A stretch of DNA of 19,751 nt from Synergistaceae bacterium (GCA_017475805.1 JAFVEW010000276.1:1-19751), one strand, 5' to 3'. Counted from the first letter of the stretch, positions 1 to 7,564 are shown. The notes: generated by a model not told the origin, from the sequence alone. A program made the numbers and translations.

Positions 1-2334
1 ATCGAAACGCTTGAGCTAAAAAAAACTTTGCTCCCCTTCCGTGAAAATATTCGCGGCGAATTAGGGGAGTTAATTTTAGACTCGCTGAAGCCTGCGGAAA
101 ATTTTGAAAATCTGAAGGAACGCGAAAAACTTTTGCGCGAATGGCTTGAACTTACTGACTCGAGCGGCGAATTTAATTTTAATGCGAGCGTCGAGCCTGT
201 ATCTTATATGTTTGCAAACGCTAAACGAAGCGGGATTTTATCGGGCGAAGAATTATTAAAAGTTCGTCTGCTTTTACATTCGGCGCGGCAAATTAAAGAA
301 GGCTTGGCCGACATTCCCGAAAAATTTAAGAGTGTTGACGCTTTACGGCGCGGCATTAGAGATTTTGCTCCTGAAATTGAGGCGTTAAATGTCATCGAAG
401 ACTCTGGACGGCTTGCTGATACGGCCTCGACAAAATTATTTAATTTGCGAACAGAAATTGAAAATCTTAAACGCACAGGGCGGCGGCTTGCTCAAAAATT
501 ATTTGAAGACTCTGATATTAATAATATGCTTCAAGAGCGTTCGCTGTCGTGGCGCGACGGAAGATTTTTATTGTTAGTCCGTCAGGAGTTTATAAATAGA
601 TTTCCGGGACTTGCTGTAGAACGTTCAAGTTCCGGGAACTCTGTTTATATGGAACCGAAAGCTCTTTCAAACATCAATAATAATCTAATAATTAAAAGCA
701 AAGATGAACAGGACGAAGAGCGAATAATTTTATTAAATTTAACACGAAATATTTTATCCCGTGAGAACGCGATTATAAACGCCGAAAGAGTTATAGGGAC
801 TTTTGATTTATTATGCGCTTGTGATTTTTTAATCAGAAATAAACGCTGGGTAATTCCTGAACTTTCTCAAAAAAATTTTTTCAGGCTTGTAGGTGCAAGA
901 CATCCATTATTAAAAGATAAAGCCGTCCCGATTGATGCTGAGTGCGGCGATAAATTTTCGACTTTAGTAATCACCGGCTCTAATACCGGTGGAAAAACAG
1001 TAACGCTAAAAACCGCAGGAGTTTTAATCTCTATGGCGTGGCTTGGCCTTCCTGTTCCTGCTCGCGACGGGACTTTAATCGGCAACTTTGACGAAATTTT
1101 TGCAGATATCGGCGACGAACAAAGCATTGAGCAAAATCTTTCGACTTTCAGCGCGCATTTGAAAAAAATTATTCATATTCTTAAACATGCTACAGGTGAG
1201 TCTTTAATTTTGCTTGACGAACTTGGAGCAGGCACTGACCCTCACGAAGGCGCGGCACTTGGCGTTGCAATTTTAGAGACTCTGAAACAGCGCGGCTGTG
1301 TTACTCTTGCGACTACACACCATAATCCTGTTAAACAATACGCTCTCACAACTGAAGGCGTTGAAACGGCAAGCATGGAATTTGACATAGAAAAACTTCA
1401 GCCGACTTATCATTTATTAATGGGAATACCCGGACGAAGCAGTGCGCTTTTAATCGCTAAACGTTACGGAATGCCCGAAGAAGTTTTGAAACTTGCTCAA
1501 GGTTCTTTAGACGCTCGCGAACTTACAGCCGAAGACATTATGAGCGAACTTAACGAACGCAAAGCAGCCTTAACGAACGCCGAGCGAGAATTTGCTACGA
1601 CAATGAAAGAAGCTCAAGATTTGAAACAGGCTTATAAAAATCGAGTCGCTGAGATTGATTTACAACGCGATAAAATCATGCAGGCCGCCGACAGAAAAGC
1701 TGAAAAATTTATAGCTCAGGCAGAACAGACTTCAAAAGAAATTATTAATAGCATGGAAGAAGCCGCAAGAGATGCCGCCCGAAGAGGTTACAACGTGAAA
1801 AGAAGAGAGTTAAAAACATTAAAGAGCGTAATTGAATCGCGAACTAAAAAACGAACTGAACGAGAAATTGAAAATAGTCCTAAGCCCTTTGAGCCTGCGC
1901 CGGGAGTTACAGCTATGATTGCTGGCAGCGGCATTGTAGGAATTATTAATGAAATTAAAAATGGTCGCGCCTATATGACCGCCGGACCTATGAGTGTTGA
2001 TGTTCCGGTGTCGCAATTAATCGCTACGGATAAAAAAGCAAAGGTCGCCGCACCTCCTGTTGACACAAGCAAATTGCCTATAGCTGACAGCGTGCCGCCG
2101 TCAATAATGGTTCGCGGAATGTTAGTCGGAGAAGCAATGCCTTTGGTTGAAAGTTATTTAGATCGCGCTTATCGTTCTAATCATTCGGTCGTTACTGTAA
2201 TTCATGGGCGCGGTGAAGGAATTTTGAGGCGAGAAGTTCATGCTCTTTGCTCACGCTTGCATTATGTAAAAAGTTTTAGGCTCGGCGGCGAAGGCGAAGG
2301 CGGCTACGGAGTTACAATCGTAACTTTTAAGTGA
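1..2334 (+). CDS. mutS2: MutS2 (ribosome-collision / DNA mismatch-like ATPase), 5' end cut by window edge
   Basis: MutS2-family ATPase. The family has been linked to suppression of recombination and, in Bacillus, to splitting collided ribosomes. The frame is open to base 1 with no stop, so the true start is probably a few codons upstream; the first possible start inside is TTG at 28. Numbering from there, the Walker A loop GSNTGGKT is at residues 317-324 and Walker B LILLDELGAGTDP at about 393-405. These are followed by a long charged coiled-coil region (about 510-620) and a C-terminal Smr domain (about 690-768) with the HGRGEG motif at 726-731. The usual LDLRG motif that opens Smr domains reads IMVRG here (693-697). 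The full order of MutS core, clamp and Smr is present, so only the extreme N-terminus is missing. Confidence 0.96.
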   Translation: METLELKKTLLPFRENIRGELGELILDSLKPAENFENLKEREKLLREWLELTDSSGEFNFNASVEPVSYMFANAKRSGILSGEELLKVRLLLHSARQIKEGLADIPEKFKSVDALRRGIRDFAPEIEALNVIEDSGRLADTASTKLFNLRTEIENLKRTGRRLAQKLFEDSDINNMLQERSLSWRDGRFLLLVRQEFINRFPGLAVERSSSGNSVYMEPKALSNINNNLIIKSKDEQDEERIILLNLTRNILSRENAIINAERVIGTFDLLCACDFLIRNKRWVIPELSQKNFFRLVGARHPLLKDKAVPIDAECGDKFSTLVITGSNTGGKTVTLKTAGVLISMAWLGLPVPARDGTLIGNFDEIFADIGDEQSIEQNLSTFSAHLKKIIHILKHATGESLILLDELGAGTDPHEGAALGVAILETLKQRGCVTLATTHHNPVKQYALTTEGVETASMEFDIEKLQPTYHLLMGIPGRSSALLIAKRYGMPEEVLKLAQGSLDARELTAEDIMSELNERKAALTNAEREFATTMKEAQDLKQAYKNRVAEIDLQRDKIMQAADRKAEKFIAQAEQTSKEIINSMEEAARDAARRGYNVKRRELKTLKSVIESRTKKRTEREIENSPKPFEPAPGVTAMIAGSGIVGIINEIKNGRAYMTAGPMSVDVPVSQLIATDKKAKVAAPPVDTSKLPIADSVPPSIMVRGMLVGEAMPLVESYLDRAYRSNHSVVTVIHGRGEGILRREVHALCSRLHYVKSFRLGGEGEGGYGVTIVTFK

Positions 2335-2428
2335 GAAAGTTTCAGGCTTGGCTGACCACTACGACAATAATTTTCCAAAAAATTTTTTAGCCTCGACTAC
2401 GAAATTAATTTAAGTGAGCGGTATAAAA

Positions 2429-3100
2429 ATGAATGAAAATGTAAAGAAAGAATATTTTAAGTTGCTTCAAGGATGTAGTTTATTTAATGATATACCTGAA
2501 AAATCTTATACTGAGGCACTGAAATATTTGCGAGCAAAAAAACGCCTCTTCAAAAGAGGAGAAATTATTTTACAAATAGGCGATGAATTTATCTATGCTG
2601 GGCTTGTCCTGAAGGGGGTAATAGAATGCTCTTTTCAAGATTCTGATTTTAATAAATTCAACATGAATCACTTTTCTGAAGGCAATTTATTTGGTGAAAC
2701 GATGGCATGTTCAGAAGTAAGTCAAAGCCCTATGCAGATTTCTGCCGTTACAGACTGTGCCATTCTATTTTTAGATTATCGTGTTTTTTATGATGTGAAT
2801 GCAAAATACGAGTACAAAACTCAGCTTGCTGTGAATTTAATTCGTAATTTTTCAAAGCAAAATCTTTTCTTAAATCAAAAAGTCAGAATACTGAGCCAGA
2901 AGGATTTACGTAGAAAAGTCTTAATTTATCTGAATAATCTTTCGCCAGATGAACGAGGGATAAGAAAACTTCCATTTTCAAAAACAGCCTGGGCTGAATT
3001 CCTTTGCGCTAATCGAACAGCACTATCAAGGGAACTCAGCCGAATGGTTAATGATGAAATTTTAACGATGAAAGGCAGAAATTTTATCCTCCACAATTAA
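2429..3100 (+). CDS. Crp/Fnr-family transcription regulator
   Basis: Cyclic-nucleotide-binding-like sensor domain (about residues 15-130, with the beta-roll pattern GEIILQIGDEF and GNLFGETMA), a dimer helix, and a C-terminal winged helix (about 170-223) with the recognition stretch WAEFLCANRTALSRELSRM. Cysteines are scattered and do not form the N-terminal cluster of an oxygen-sensing FNR, so the ligand is unknown. An in-frame GTG at 2414 would add five residues. I prefer ATG at 2429, but neither has a good ribosome binding site. The gene runs tail to tail into the flavodiiron gene on the other strand, and their stop codons overlap. Crp-type regulators often control responses to oxygen, NO or redox state, so control of the neighbouring block is possible but unproven. 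Confidence 0.9.
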   Translation: MNENVKKEYFKLLQGCSLFNDIPEKSYTEALKYLRAKKRLFKRGEIILQIGDEFIYAGLVLKGVIECSFQDSDFNKFNMNHFSEGNLFGETMACSEVSQSPMQISAVTDCAILFLDYRVFYDVNAKYEYKTQLAVNLIRNFSKQNLFLNQKVRILSQKDLRRKVLIYLNNLSPDERGIRKLPFSKTAWAEFLCANRTALSRELSRMVNDEILTMKGRNFILHN

Positions 3101-3272
3101 GCAAGCAACGACCTCACAAGAGCGGGAATTTTTCCAAAATCGTCTTCAGTGGGAATCCATAGTGCCTTTATGTTATCATCGATGACTGAGAAACCCGCAT
3201 CTTTTAATTTTTCTTGCAATATTTTGACGCTCTCACCGCTCCAGCCGTAGCAGCCGAAAGCACATGCCTTTT
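3097..3272 (-). pseudogene. fprA: Out-of-frame C-terminal segment of the flavodiiron gene
   Basis: Reading the minus strand in the next frame from about 3272 gives a clean flavodoxin C-terminus beginning KACAFGCYGWSGESVKILQ and ending FGKIPALVRSLLA with TAA at 3099-3097. This contains the family motif FG(S/C)YGW(S/G)GE. Adding one A to the minus-strand run at 3269-3272 (AAAA to AAAAA) joins both parts into a protein of about 395 residues, the normal length for the family. So the gene is either broken by a one-base deletion or the base was lost in sequencing or assembly. The extra A run at 3274-3278 next to it would make such an error easy. Confidence 0.85.
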
Positions 3273-4283
3273 ATTTTTGAACTTTAACTGTTTTGCAAAC
3301 TCAAGCCAACCTGCAACGCTCGAAAGAATACTATTGCTCACCGTAGGGGAACCTACAGCGACGGCCTTTGACTTAAAAATTTCCGTCATAATTTCGTTCT
3401 TGTCAGCCTTTGCGATATTAAAAACTTTAACGACAGTTTCGGGACTTTGCTTTGCGATTTCAGTTGCTATTCCGTGGGCGATTTTTGTAGTGCCCTCCCA
3501 CATTGTATCGTAAGCGATTGTAATTTGATTTTCTTGGTAAGCATTTGCCCACTGTGCATATTTTTTCACAATTTGTAAAGGATCATCGCGCCATATAGCA
3601 CCGTGTGAAGGAGCAATAATGTCAATCTGTAAATTTAGAGCTGAAATTTCTTCGAGTTTCTTCGTGAGAATTGCAGCGAATGGATTTAAGATGTTCGCAA
3701 AATATTTCATGGCTTCCTTGTTCAAAAGGCATTGGTTAGCTTTGTCATTAAATAATTCTTCAACGGCGTAATGCTGACCAAAAGCGTCATTTGAAAATAG
3801 AATATTGTCGCCCGTCATATAAGTTGCCATTGAATCCGGCCAATGTAACATTCTCATTTCAACAAAAATTAATTTTTTGCCGTTTCCAATGTCAAGACTG
3901 TCGCCGGTTTTGACAACATGAAAATTCCAACCGCGTTTACCGTATTGACCTTCGATAGATTTTACTGCGTTCGCAGTGCAATATATAGGAGTTTCAGGAA
4001 TTTCAGCCATTAACGCGGTGAGCGAACCTGAGTGATCACATTCGCCATGATTAGCGATAATTGCATCAATCTTTTTGAGGTCAATTTCTCTTTTAAGATT
4101 TTCGACAAAATCAAATCTATGCGGCGTCCAAACAGTATCGATCAAAATATTTTTTGCTTCTTCAATTAGATAAGCGTTTTGACTTGAGCCGTTCATGATC
4201 GAATAATCATCTCCGTGAAATTTCTCAAGCTCCCAATCGATATAACCTACCCAACTTACATTATTTTTTACGTGTTTTCTCAA
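3204..4283 (-). CDS. fprA: FprA-type flavodiiron protein, frame ends early (see 3097-3272)
   Basis: A-type flavoprotein: an N-terminal metallo-beta-lactamase-like diiron domain followed by a flavodoxin domain. These enzymes reduce O2 to water or NO to N2O in the cytoplasm of anaerobes. The diiron ligands are visible: H79, E81, D83 and H84 in NHGECDHSG, then the His of MLHWPDS, the Asp of FSNDAFG and the His of APSHGAIW. The flavodoxin part has the phosphate-loop region and AVGSPT. The start is TTG, chosen because GGAGG sits nine bases upstream and the sequence before it belongs to the cupin gene, whose stop is only four bases away. The frame as read ends after 359 residues in an unrelated tail, whereas the family is about 395-400 long. 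The missing end lies downstream in another frame. Confidence 0.9.
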   Translation of the reverse strand: MRKHVKNNVSWVGYIDWELEKFHGDDYSIMNGSSQNAYLIEEAKNILIDTVWTPHRFDFVENLKREIDLKKIDAIIANHGECDHSGSLTALMAEIPETPIYCTANAVKSIEGQYGKRGWNFHVVKTGDSLDIGNGKKLIFVEMRMLHWPDSMATYMTGDNILFSNDAFGQHYAVEELFNDKANQCLLNKEAMKYFANILNPFAAILTKKLEEISALNLQIDIIAPSHGAIWRDDPLQIVKKYAQWANAYQENQITIAYDTMWEGTTKIAHGIATEIAKQSPETVVKVFNIAKADKNEIMTEIFKSKAVAVGSPTVSNSILSSVAGWLEFAKQLKFKNKRHVLSAATAGAVRASKYCKKN

Positions 4284-4287
4284 TTTT

Positions 4288-4896
4288 TTAGTCCTCCAGT
4301 GTTAAAAGCAAAGCCATCTTAAATTTACCGTCTGCTTTCACAGAGTGGCGTCCGTTTTTAGCAAACTTAAAATTTTCTCCAGCCTTGATGAGATGTTCTT
4401 TACCTTCATAGCCGATAATTCCTTGACCATCAAGAGCAAAAATTAAAGCCTCACCGGGAGCTGCGTGTTCAGAAAGTCCTGTCCCCTCATCGAAAGCCAT
4501 AACCACAAATTTCATTTTAGGATCGTTTATTAAATCCATGTTCACGATACGGCCTTCTTGATAAGGAACAATTTCAGCGATTTTGAAAACTTCTCCGTCT
4601 CTTAATATTTTATTCAACATAGCACCTTCTCTTAATCTAATTTCTGTACATATGCTGCCTGTATCTGTCTTCATTCCTACAGGGACATTCACGGGAGTAA
4701 TAAAAAATTCTCCGGGATTTAATATCCATTCTTTGCCGTCAGAATAATAAATATTGAGCTTACCGTAAGCATTGAGAATTATTTTATGATAAACATAGCT
4801 TTCCGCGCTTATATCAGTTTCACGAGCCATTGAAAAATAATTTATCCCAAAATCTTTAGTATCAAGCACTAATTTTGACACAGTGCAGCCTGCCAC
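4288..4896 (-). CDS. Two-domain cupin protein
   Basis: Two cupin-type beta-barrels in tandem. The first is at about residues 20-95 (with NPGEFFITPVNVPVGMKTD). The second is at about 105-202 (FDEGTGLSEHAAPGEALIFALDG, then KAGENFKFAKNGRHSVKA), where H-x-E and the late His are the usual metal-ligand positions. Substrate unknown; small cupins of this kind are often redox or sugar-related binding proteins or enzymes. The called start is GTG at 4896, but the frame stays open upstream to 4956 and the translation there (ILKEKAGVIFSIAQDNEL) looks coding. An ATT at 4950 preceded by AGGTGA six bases away may be the true start. It lies four bases ahead of fprA and downstream of the lpxK fusion on the same strand. 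Confidence 0.8.
   Translation of the reverse strand: MAGCTVSKLVLDTKDFGINYFSMARETDISAESYVYHKIILNAYGKLNIYYSDGKEWILNPGEFFITPVNVPVGMKTDTGSICTEIRLREGAMLNKILRDGEVFKIAEIVPYQEGRIVNMDLINDPKMKFVVMAFDEGTGLSEHAAPGEALIFALDGQGIIGYEGKEHLIKAGENFKFAKNGRHSVKADGKFKMALLLTLED
4293..4297 (-). promoter_or_regulatory. Ribosome binding site for the TTG start of fprA
   Basis: Minus-strand GGAGG nine bases before TTG at 4283. It lies inside the last codons of the cupin gene, whose stop is at 4288-4290, so translation of the two genes is probably coupled. This site decides the choice of the TTG start. Confidence 0.75.
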
Positions 4897-4989
4897 AAGC
4901 TCATTGTCTTGAGCAATCGAAAAAATAACGCCTGCTTTTTCTTTAAGAATAGTAAATCACCTACTTTTTATTTTTTATTGTAATTAAAA

Positions 4990-7251
4990 TTACGAAATAA
5001 AAATGTTGCTTGAGTTACGAAATTTTTTGAAAATATTATTTTTGATTTCCCAGCCTAAACTTTCGCAAGCAAAATTTACAATGTCATCAAGTGCTCCAGG
5101 TGTTCCCATTCGTTCACGACCAGAGTCGCTCATGAATTGATATAATTTTTCATCGCGCAAAACTTTCAAAGCACATTCAGCTAAATCTTTCGCTGAAACG
5201 GAAACTAAAATTTCTGAATCTCCGAGCAATTTTTTTTGAACTCTTTTGCCTTTCTCGTCAATCGAAATTACAGGAATACCTAAGCCTGCGCAGAGTTGAT
5301 TAGCTGTGCCGCCTAAGCCTAATAAAATTTTCACGCCGTTCACAGATTTAGCGACGCTATCGAAACTTAAATTAATTTTCAATGAATTTTTTTCGAGAGT
5401 GTCATTATTTCTTTTCCATCCGTAAGACTTGCAAGAGGCAAAAAATTTTTGAAAATCTAACGTCGGAGCTAAAATCATTCTGAAAGATTTTTCGCCTTCA
5501 GCGTTCATTAATTCGGCGGCGTCAAGCAATAATTTAACGTCTTGATTAGCTCGCGTTCGGCTTCCAGGCAACAATAAAATAACATCGCCTTTTTCATAAT
5601 TTTCACATTCATATAATAAATCCATGATAGGACTGCCGGAATAAATTGCTCGTTTGCCAAGCTGCTCCGCGCTCTTTAAGTCGCGAGTCCAAGTCTTGAG
5701 AGTGAATTTATTAATCAAAAATCTTTCAAGTCGCCAATGTCCGCTGAGATAAACTGTCTTGGCCGTCGCTGCAAATAAAGGTCTTGCTCCAGAGCCAAAG
5801 AGAGTATGAAGAATTAAATAAACGTCGCCGACGCAAATAGGCGTTTTAATTTTTCCTGCGATTTTATTCCAATCTTGAAGCTGCGCTCGAACTTGTCTTA
5901 ATAAGCCTGCCCGCATATCGCCCCATAAATCTTTGACGCTGTATTTCAAGACACCACCCGAAGGCGTTACTGATAAAGCCGATTTAATTTCAAAATTTTC
6001 TTTCGTGTAAGCATCGCCGCGACCGACTAAAGGAAACGCATAAATTTTTGAGTCCGGCAATTTTTCCCGCAATTTTTTCGCAAGAACAACGCCGATAGCA
6101 TCCTCTCCATAGCCGTTTGAAGCAACAATAATTTTAGGTTGAAGAACTCGCGTTAATTCTTCAAAAAATTCTTCGTGTTCATTAACTTCGACTTTGACTT
6201 TCGGGACGATTAAAGGAATTTCAAAATTCCATTTCCCAAGTTCCGGCATGTTATATAAATCTTTTTCCGTGCAAGACATAAAATCAACGTTCAAGTTTTT
6301 TGCAGATAAATAAAGATTTTCTAAATCATTTTGCGAATAGCTGTGATGATCTCGAAACGTTACAGATTTTGAAACAGTTAAACCTAATTCTTGCAAAGTT
6401 TTTATGAAACTTTCAGGGCTTCCGATTGCTGAAAACGCGAAAATTTTAGAGCCGTTCAATTCCTCATTCCTAATTCCTAATTCCTCATTAAATGAAATCC
6501 AGCCGTCAGAATTAATCTCAGAAGTAAAAATCTTTTCAGGCGAAATAAATTCAGAAATTTTTGATTTTAATTTTTCAAGTTCGTCAGGCGAAATCCTTTT
6601 TGACTTAGTTAAGACGACAATATCAGCACGTTTCAAAGCTGAAATTTTTTCCCGTAACATTCCCGCAGGAATTAATTTCCCAGAGCCGAACGGGCAAACC
6701 GCGTCAATTAAAACTATATCGGCATCGCGCGCTATGCTCCTATGTTGAAAGGCATCGTCGGCAATGACAAGCTCAACGCCAAGAGATTTTAATTTTTTTA
6801 TTCCTGCCATTCTATGACGCGCTACAGCAACGGGAACATCAGGCAATTTTTTTGATAAAAGCAAAGGTTCATCGCCTGTAATTGAACGCTCGCCTTCGCC
6901 ATTTTTAATTATCAAAACTTCATGAGATTTCCCTGAATAGCCTCGCGTAACTATGCCGACTTTTATATTTTTTGACAGCGCGTACTCAGCTAACATTCTA
7001 ACAAAAGGAGTTTTATTCGTGCCGCCGTAAGTTAAATTTCCGACGCTTATTAAAGGCAGCGGAGGTTCTTCAATTTTCAAAAGACCGTGAACGCGAAAAA
7101 AATTCATGACTGAAATTGCCGCGCCCATCAGCCATGATATAGGCGTGAAAATAATATTAATCAAGAAATTTTTTTTAGTTCCCTTAACATAGAGCATGTA
7201 ATTAGTGAGGAGTGAGAAGTTAGGAGTGAGGAGTGTTTTTGTTTTTTCCAT
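4990..7251 (-). CDS. lpxK: LpxK (lipid A 4'-kinase) fused to an LpxB-related glycosyltransferase-like domain
   Basis: The N-terminal half (to about residue 370) is tetraacyldisaccharide 4'-kinase, which phosphorylates the lipid A precursor at the inner membrane. It shows a membrane-anchoring helix near residues 28-52, the P-loop VGNLTYGGTNKTP at 70-82 and DDAFQH, the counterpart of DDGFQH. The P-loop has Asn79 where GKT normally has Gly. From about 372 a second domain starts (PKIIVASNGYGED) with LLLPGSR and GLGGTANQLCAGLGIPVISID. This resembles the lipid-A-disaccharide-synthase-related proteins of cyanobacteria and Deinococcus; its acceptor is unknown. Kinases of this family are normally about 330-350 residues alone. 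ATG 7251 is preferred because TAGGAG lies seven bases upstream, although codons 6-17 are written by a heptamer repeat. ATG at 7197 is the alternative. A heptamer array also encodes residues about 256-265. The gene starts two bases after the XRE gene. Confidence 0.9.
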   Translation of the reverse strand: MEKTKTLLTPNFSLLTNYMLYVKGTKKNFLINIIFTPISWLMGAAISVMNFFRVHGLLKIEEPPLPLISVGNLTYGGTNKTPFVRMLAEYALSKNIKVGIVTRGYSGKSHEVLIIKNGEGERSITGDEPLLLSKKLPDVPVAVARHRMAGIKKLKSLGVELVIADDAFQHRSIARDADIVLIDAVCPFGSGKLIPAGMLREKISALKRADIVVLTKSKRISPDELEKLKSKISEFISPEKIFTSEINSDGWISFNEELGIRNEELNGSKIFAFSAIGSPESFIKTLQELGLTVSKSVTFRDHHSYSQNDLENLYLSAKNLNVDFMSCTEKDLYNMPELGKWNFEIPLIVPKVKVEVNEHEEFFEELTRVLQPKIIVASNGYGEDAIGVVLAKKLREKLPDSKIYAFPLVGRGDAYTKENFEIKSALSVTPSGGVLKYSVKDLWGDMRAGLLRQVRAQLQDWNKIAGKIKTPICVGDVYLILHTLFGSGARPLFAATAKTVYLSGHWRLERFLINKFTLKTWTRDLKSAEQLGKRAIYSGSPIMDLLYECENYEKGDVILLLPGSRTRANQDVKLLLDAAELMNAEGEKSFRMILAPTLDFQKFFASCKSYGWKRNNDTLEKNSLKINLSFDSVAKSVNGVKILLGLGGTANQLCAGLGIPVISIDEKGKRVQKKLLGDSEILVSVSAKDLAECALKVLRDEKLYQFMSDSGRERMGTPGALDDIVNFACESLGWEIKNNIFKKFRNSSNIFIS
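6459..6486 (-). repeat. Heptamer repeat array inside lpxK (4 units)
   Basis: Four exact seven-base units on +: ATTCCTC, ATTCCTA, ATTCCTA, ATTCCTC. Read on - in the lpxK frame they give NEELGIRNEEL (residues about 256-265), a stretch between the Trp-containing loop and IFAFSAIG that is variable in the family. Because 21 bases make seven codons, the encoded peptide repeats every seven residues. Confidence 0.9.
7201..7235 (+). repeat. Heptamer repeat array at the lpxK 5' end (5 units)
   Basis: Five seven-base units on +: ATTAGTG, AGGAGTG, AGAAGTT, AGGAGTG, AGGAGTG. On - they encode LLTPNFSLLTNY, the N-terminal extension of the lpxK fusion. It faces the array at 7250-7277. Confidence 0.88.
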
Positions 7252-7280
7252 TTCTAACTCCTAATTTCCAATTTCTCACT
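7211..7280 (-). promoter_or_regulatory. Predicted hairpin hiding the lpxK ribosome binding site
   Basis: The two facing arrays can pair in the minus-strand RNA as two stacked 8-bp helices: 7273-7280 with 7211-7218, and 7257-7264 with 7220-7227. The inner helix contains the TTAGGAGT that is the ribosome binding site. The 29-base loop holds the ATG at 7251. Ribosomes finishing the XRE gene at 7254 would open it, giving translational coupling. Pairing was worked out by hand; no energy was computed. Confidence 0.5.
7250..7280 (-). repeat. Heptamer repeat array at the XRE/lpxK junction (4 units)
   Basis: On +: ATTTCTA, ACTCCTA, ATTTCCA, ATTTCTC, then ACT. On - it supplies the XRE tail EKLEIRS, its TAG stop, and the TAGGAG ribosome binding site for the lpxK start at 7251. 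Confidence 0.88.
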
Positions 7281-7514
7281 TGTTTTAACACTTTTAACTT
7301 CTTTTATTGCGTTTCTCAAAGTTTCAAACGGCACTTTATACAAAACTGCCATATCTTCAACAATTCCTATGGGAATATCCGTCGTGCAGTTTTCATAACG
7401 TATAAGCGTAGATAATGAAATTTTTAGATACATCGCGACTTTATCACGTGAATATCCTGCATCAGTTCTTATTCTGGCTAAGGCATTTTTATTTTCTTTC
7501 GGCCATCTTGGCAT
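7254..7514 (-). CDS. Small XRE-type helix-turn-helix regulator
   Basis: 86 residues, nearly all a single HTH_3/XRE fold (about residues 8-70): ALARIRTDAGYSRDKVAMYL, then KISLSTLIRYENC where recognition helix residues are expected. There is no separate sensor domain. ATG at 7514 has AGGAG eight bases upstream. The last residues (EKLEIRS) and the TAG stop come from a heptamer repeat. It sits between the MsbA-like gene (23 bases away) and the lpxK fusion (2 bases away), so it is co-transcribed with lipid A genes. Autoregulation or control of envelope genes is a reasonable guess without direct evidence here. Confidence 0.85.
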   Translation of the reverse strand: MPRWPKENKNALARIRTDAGYSRDKVAMYLKISLSTLIRYENCTTDIPIGIVEDMAVLYKVPFETLRNAIKEVKSVKTSEKLEIRS

Positions 7515-7533
7515 TTTATTTTCTCCTTATTTA

Positions 7534-7564
7534 ATTTCTAACTCCTAACACCTAATCCCTCATT
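7534..7564 (-). repeat. Heptamer repeat array at the end of the MsbA-like gene (4 units)
   Basis: On +: ATTTCTA, ACTCCTA, ACACCTA, ATCCCTC, then ATT. On - it encodes the tail NEGLGVRS and provides the TAG stop at 7540-7538. Confidence 0.87.

Noticed and set aside
2335..2428. Terminator or promoter between mutS2 and the Crp-type gene
   Set aside because: There is an A-run/T-run palindrome near 2377-2390 but no GC-rich stem, and no -35/-10 pair with acceptable spacing.
3265..3280. Programmed -1 frameshift in the flavodiiron gene
   Set aside because: In frame the bases read AAT AAA AGG; slipping back would place the tRNA on TAA, a poor re-pairing, and no downstream stimulatory structure was seen. 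A lost base is simpler.
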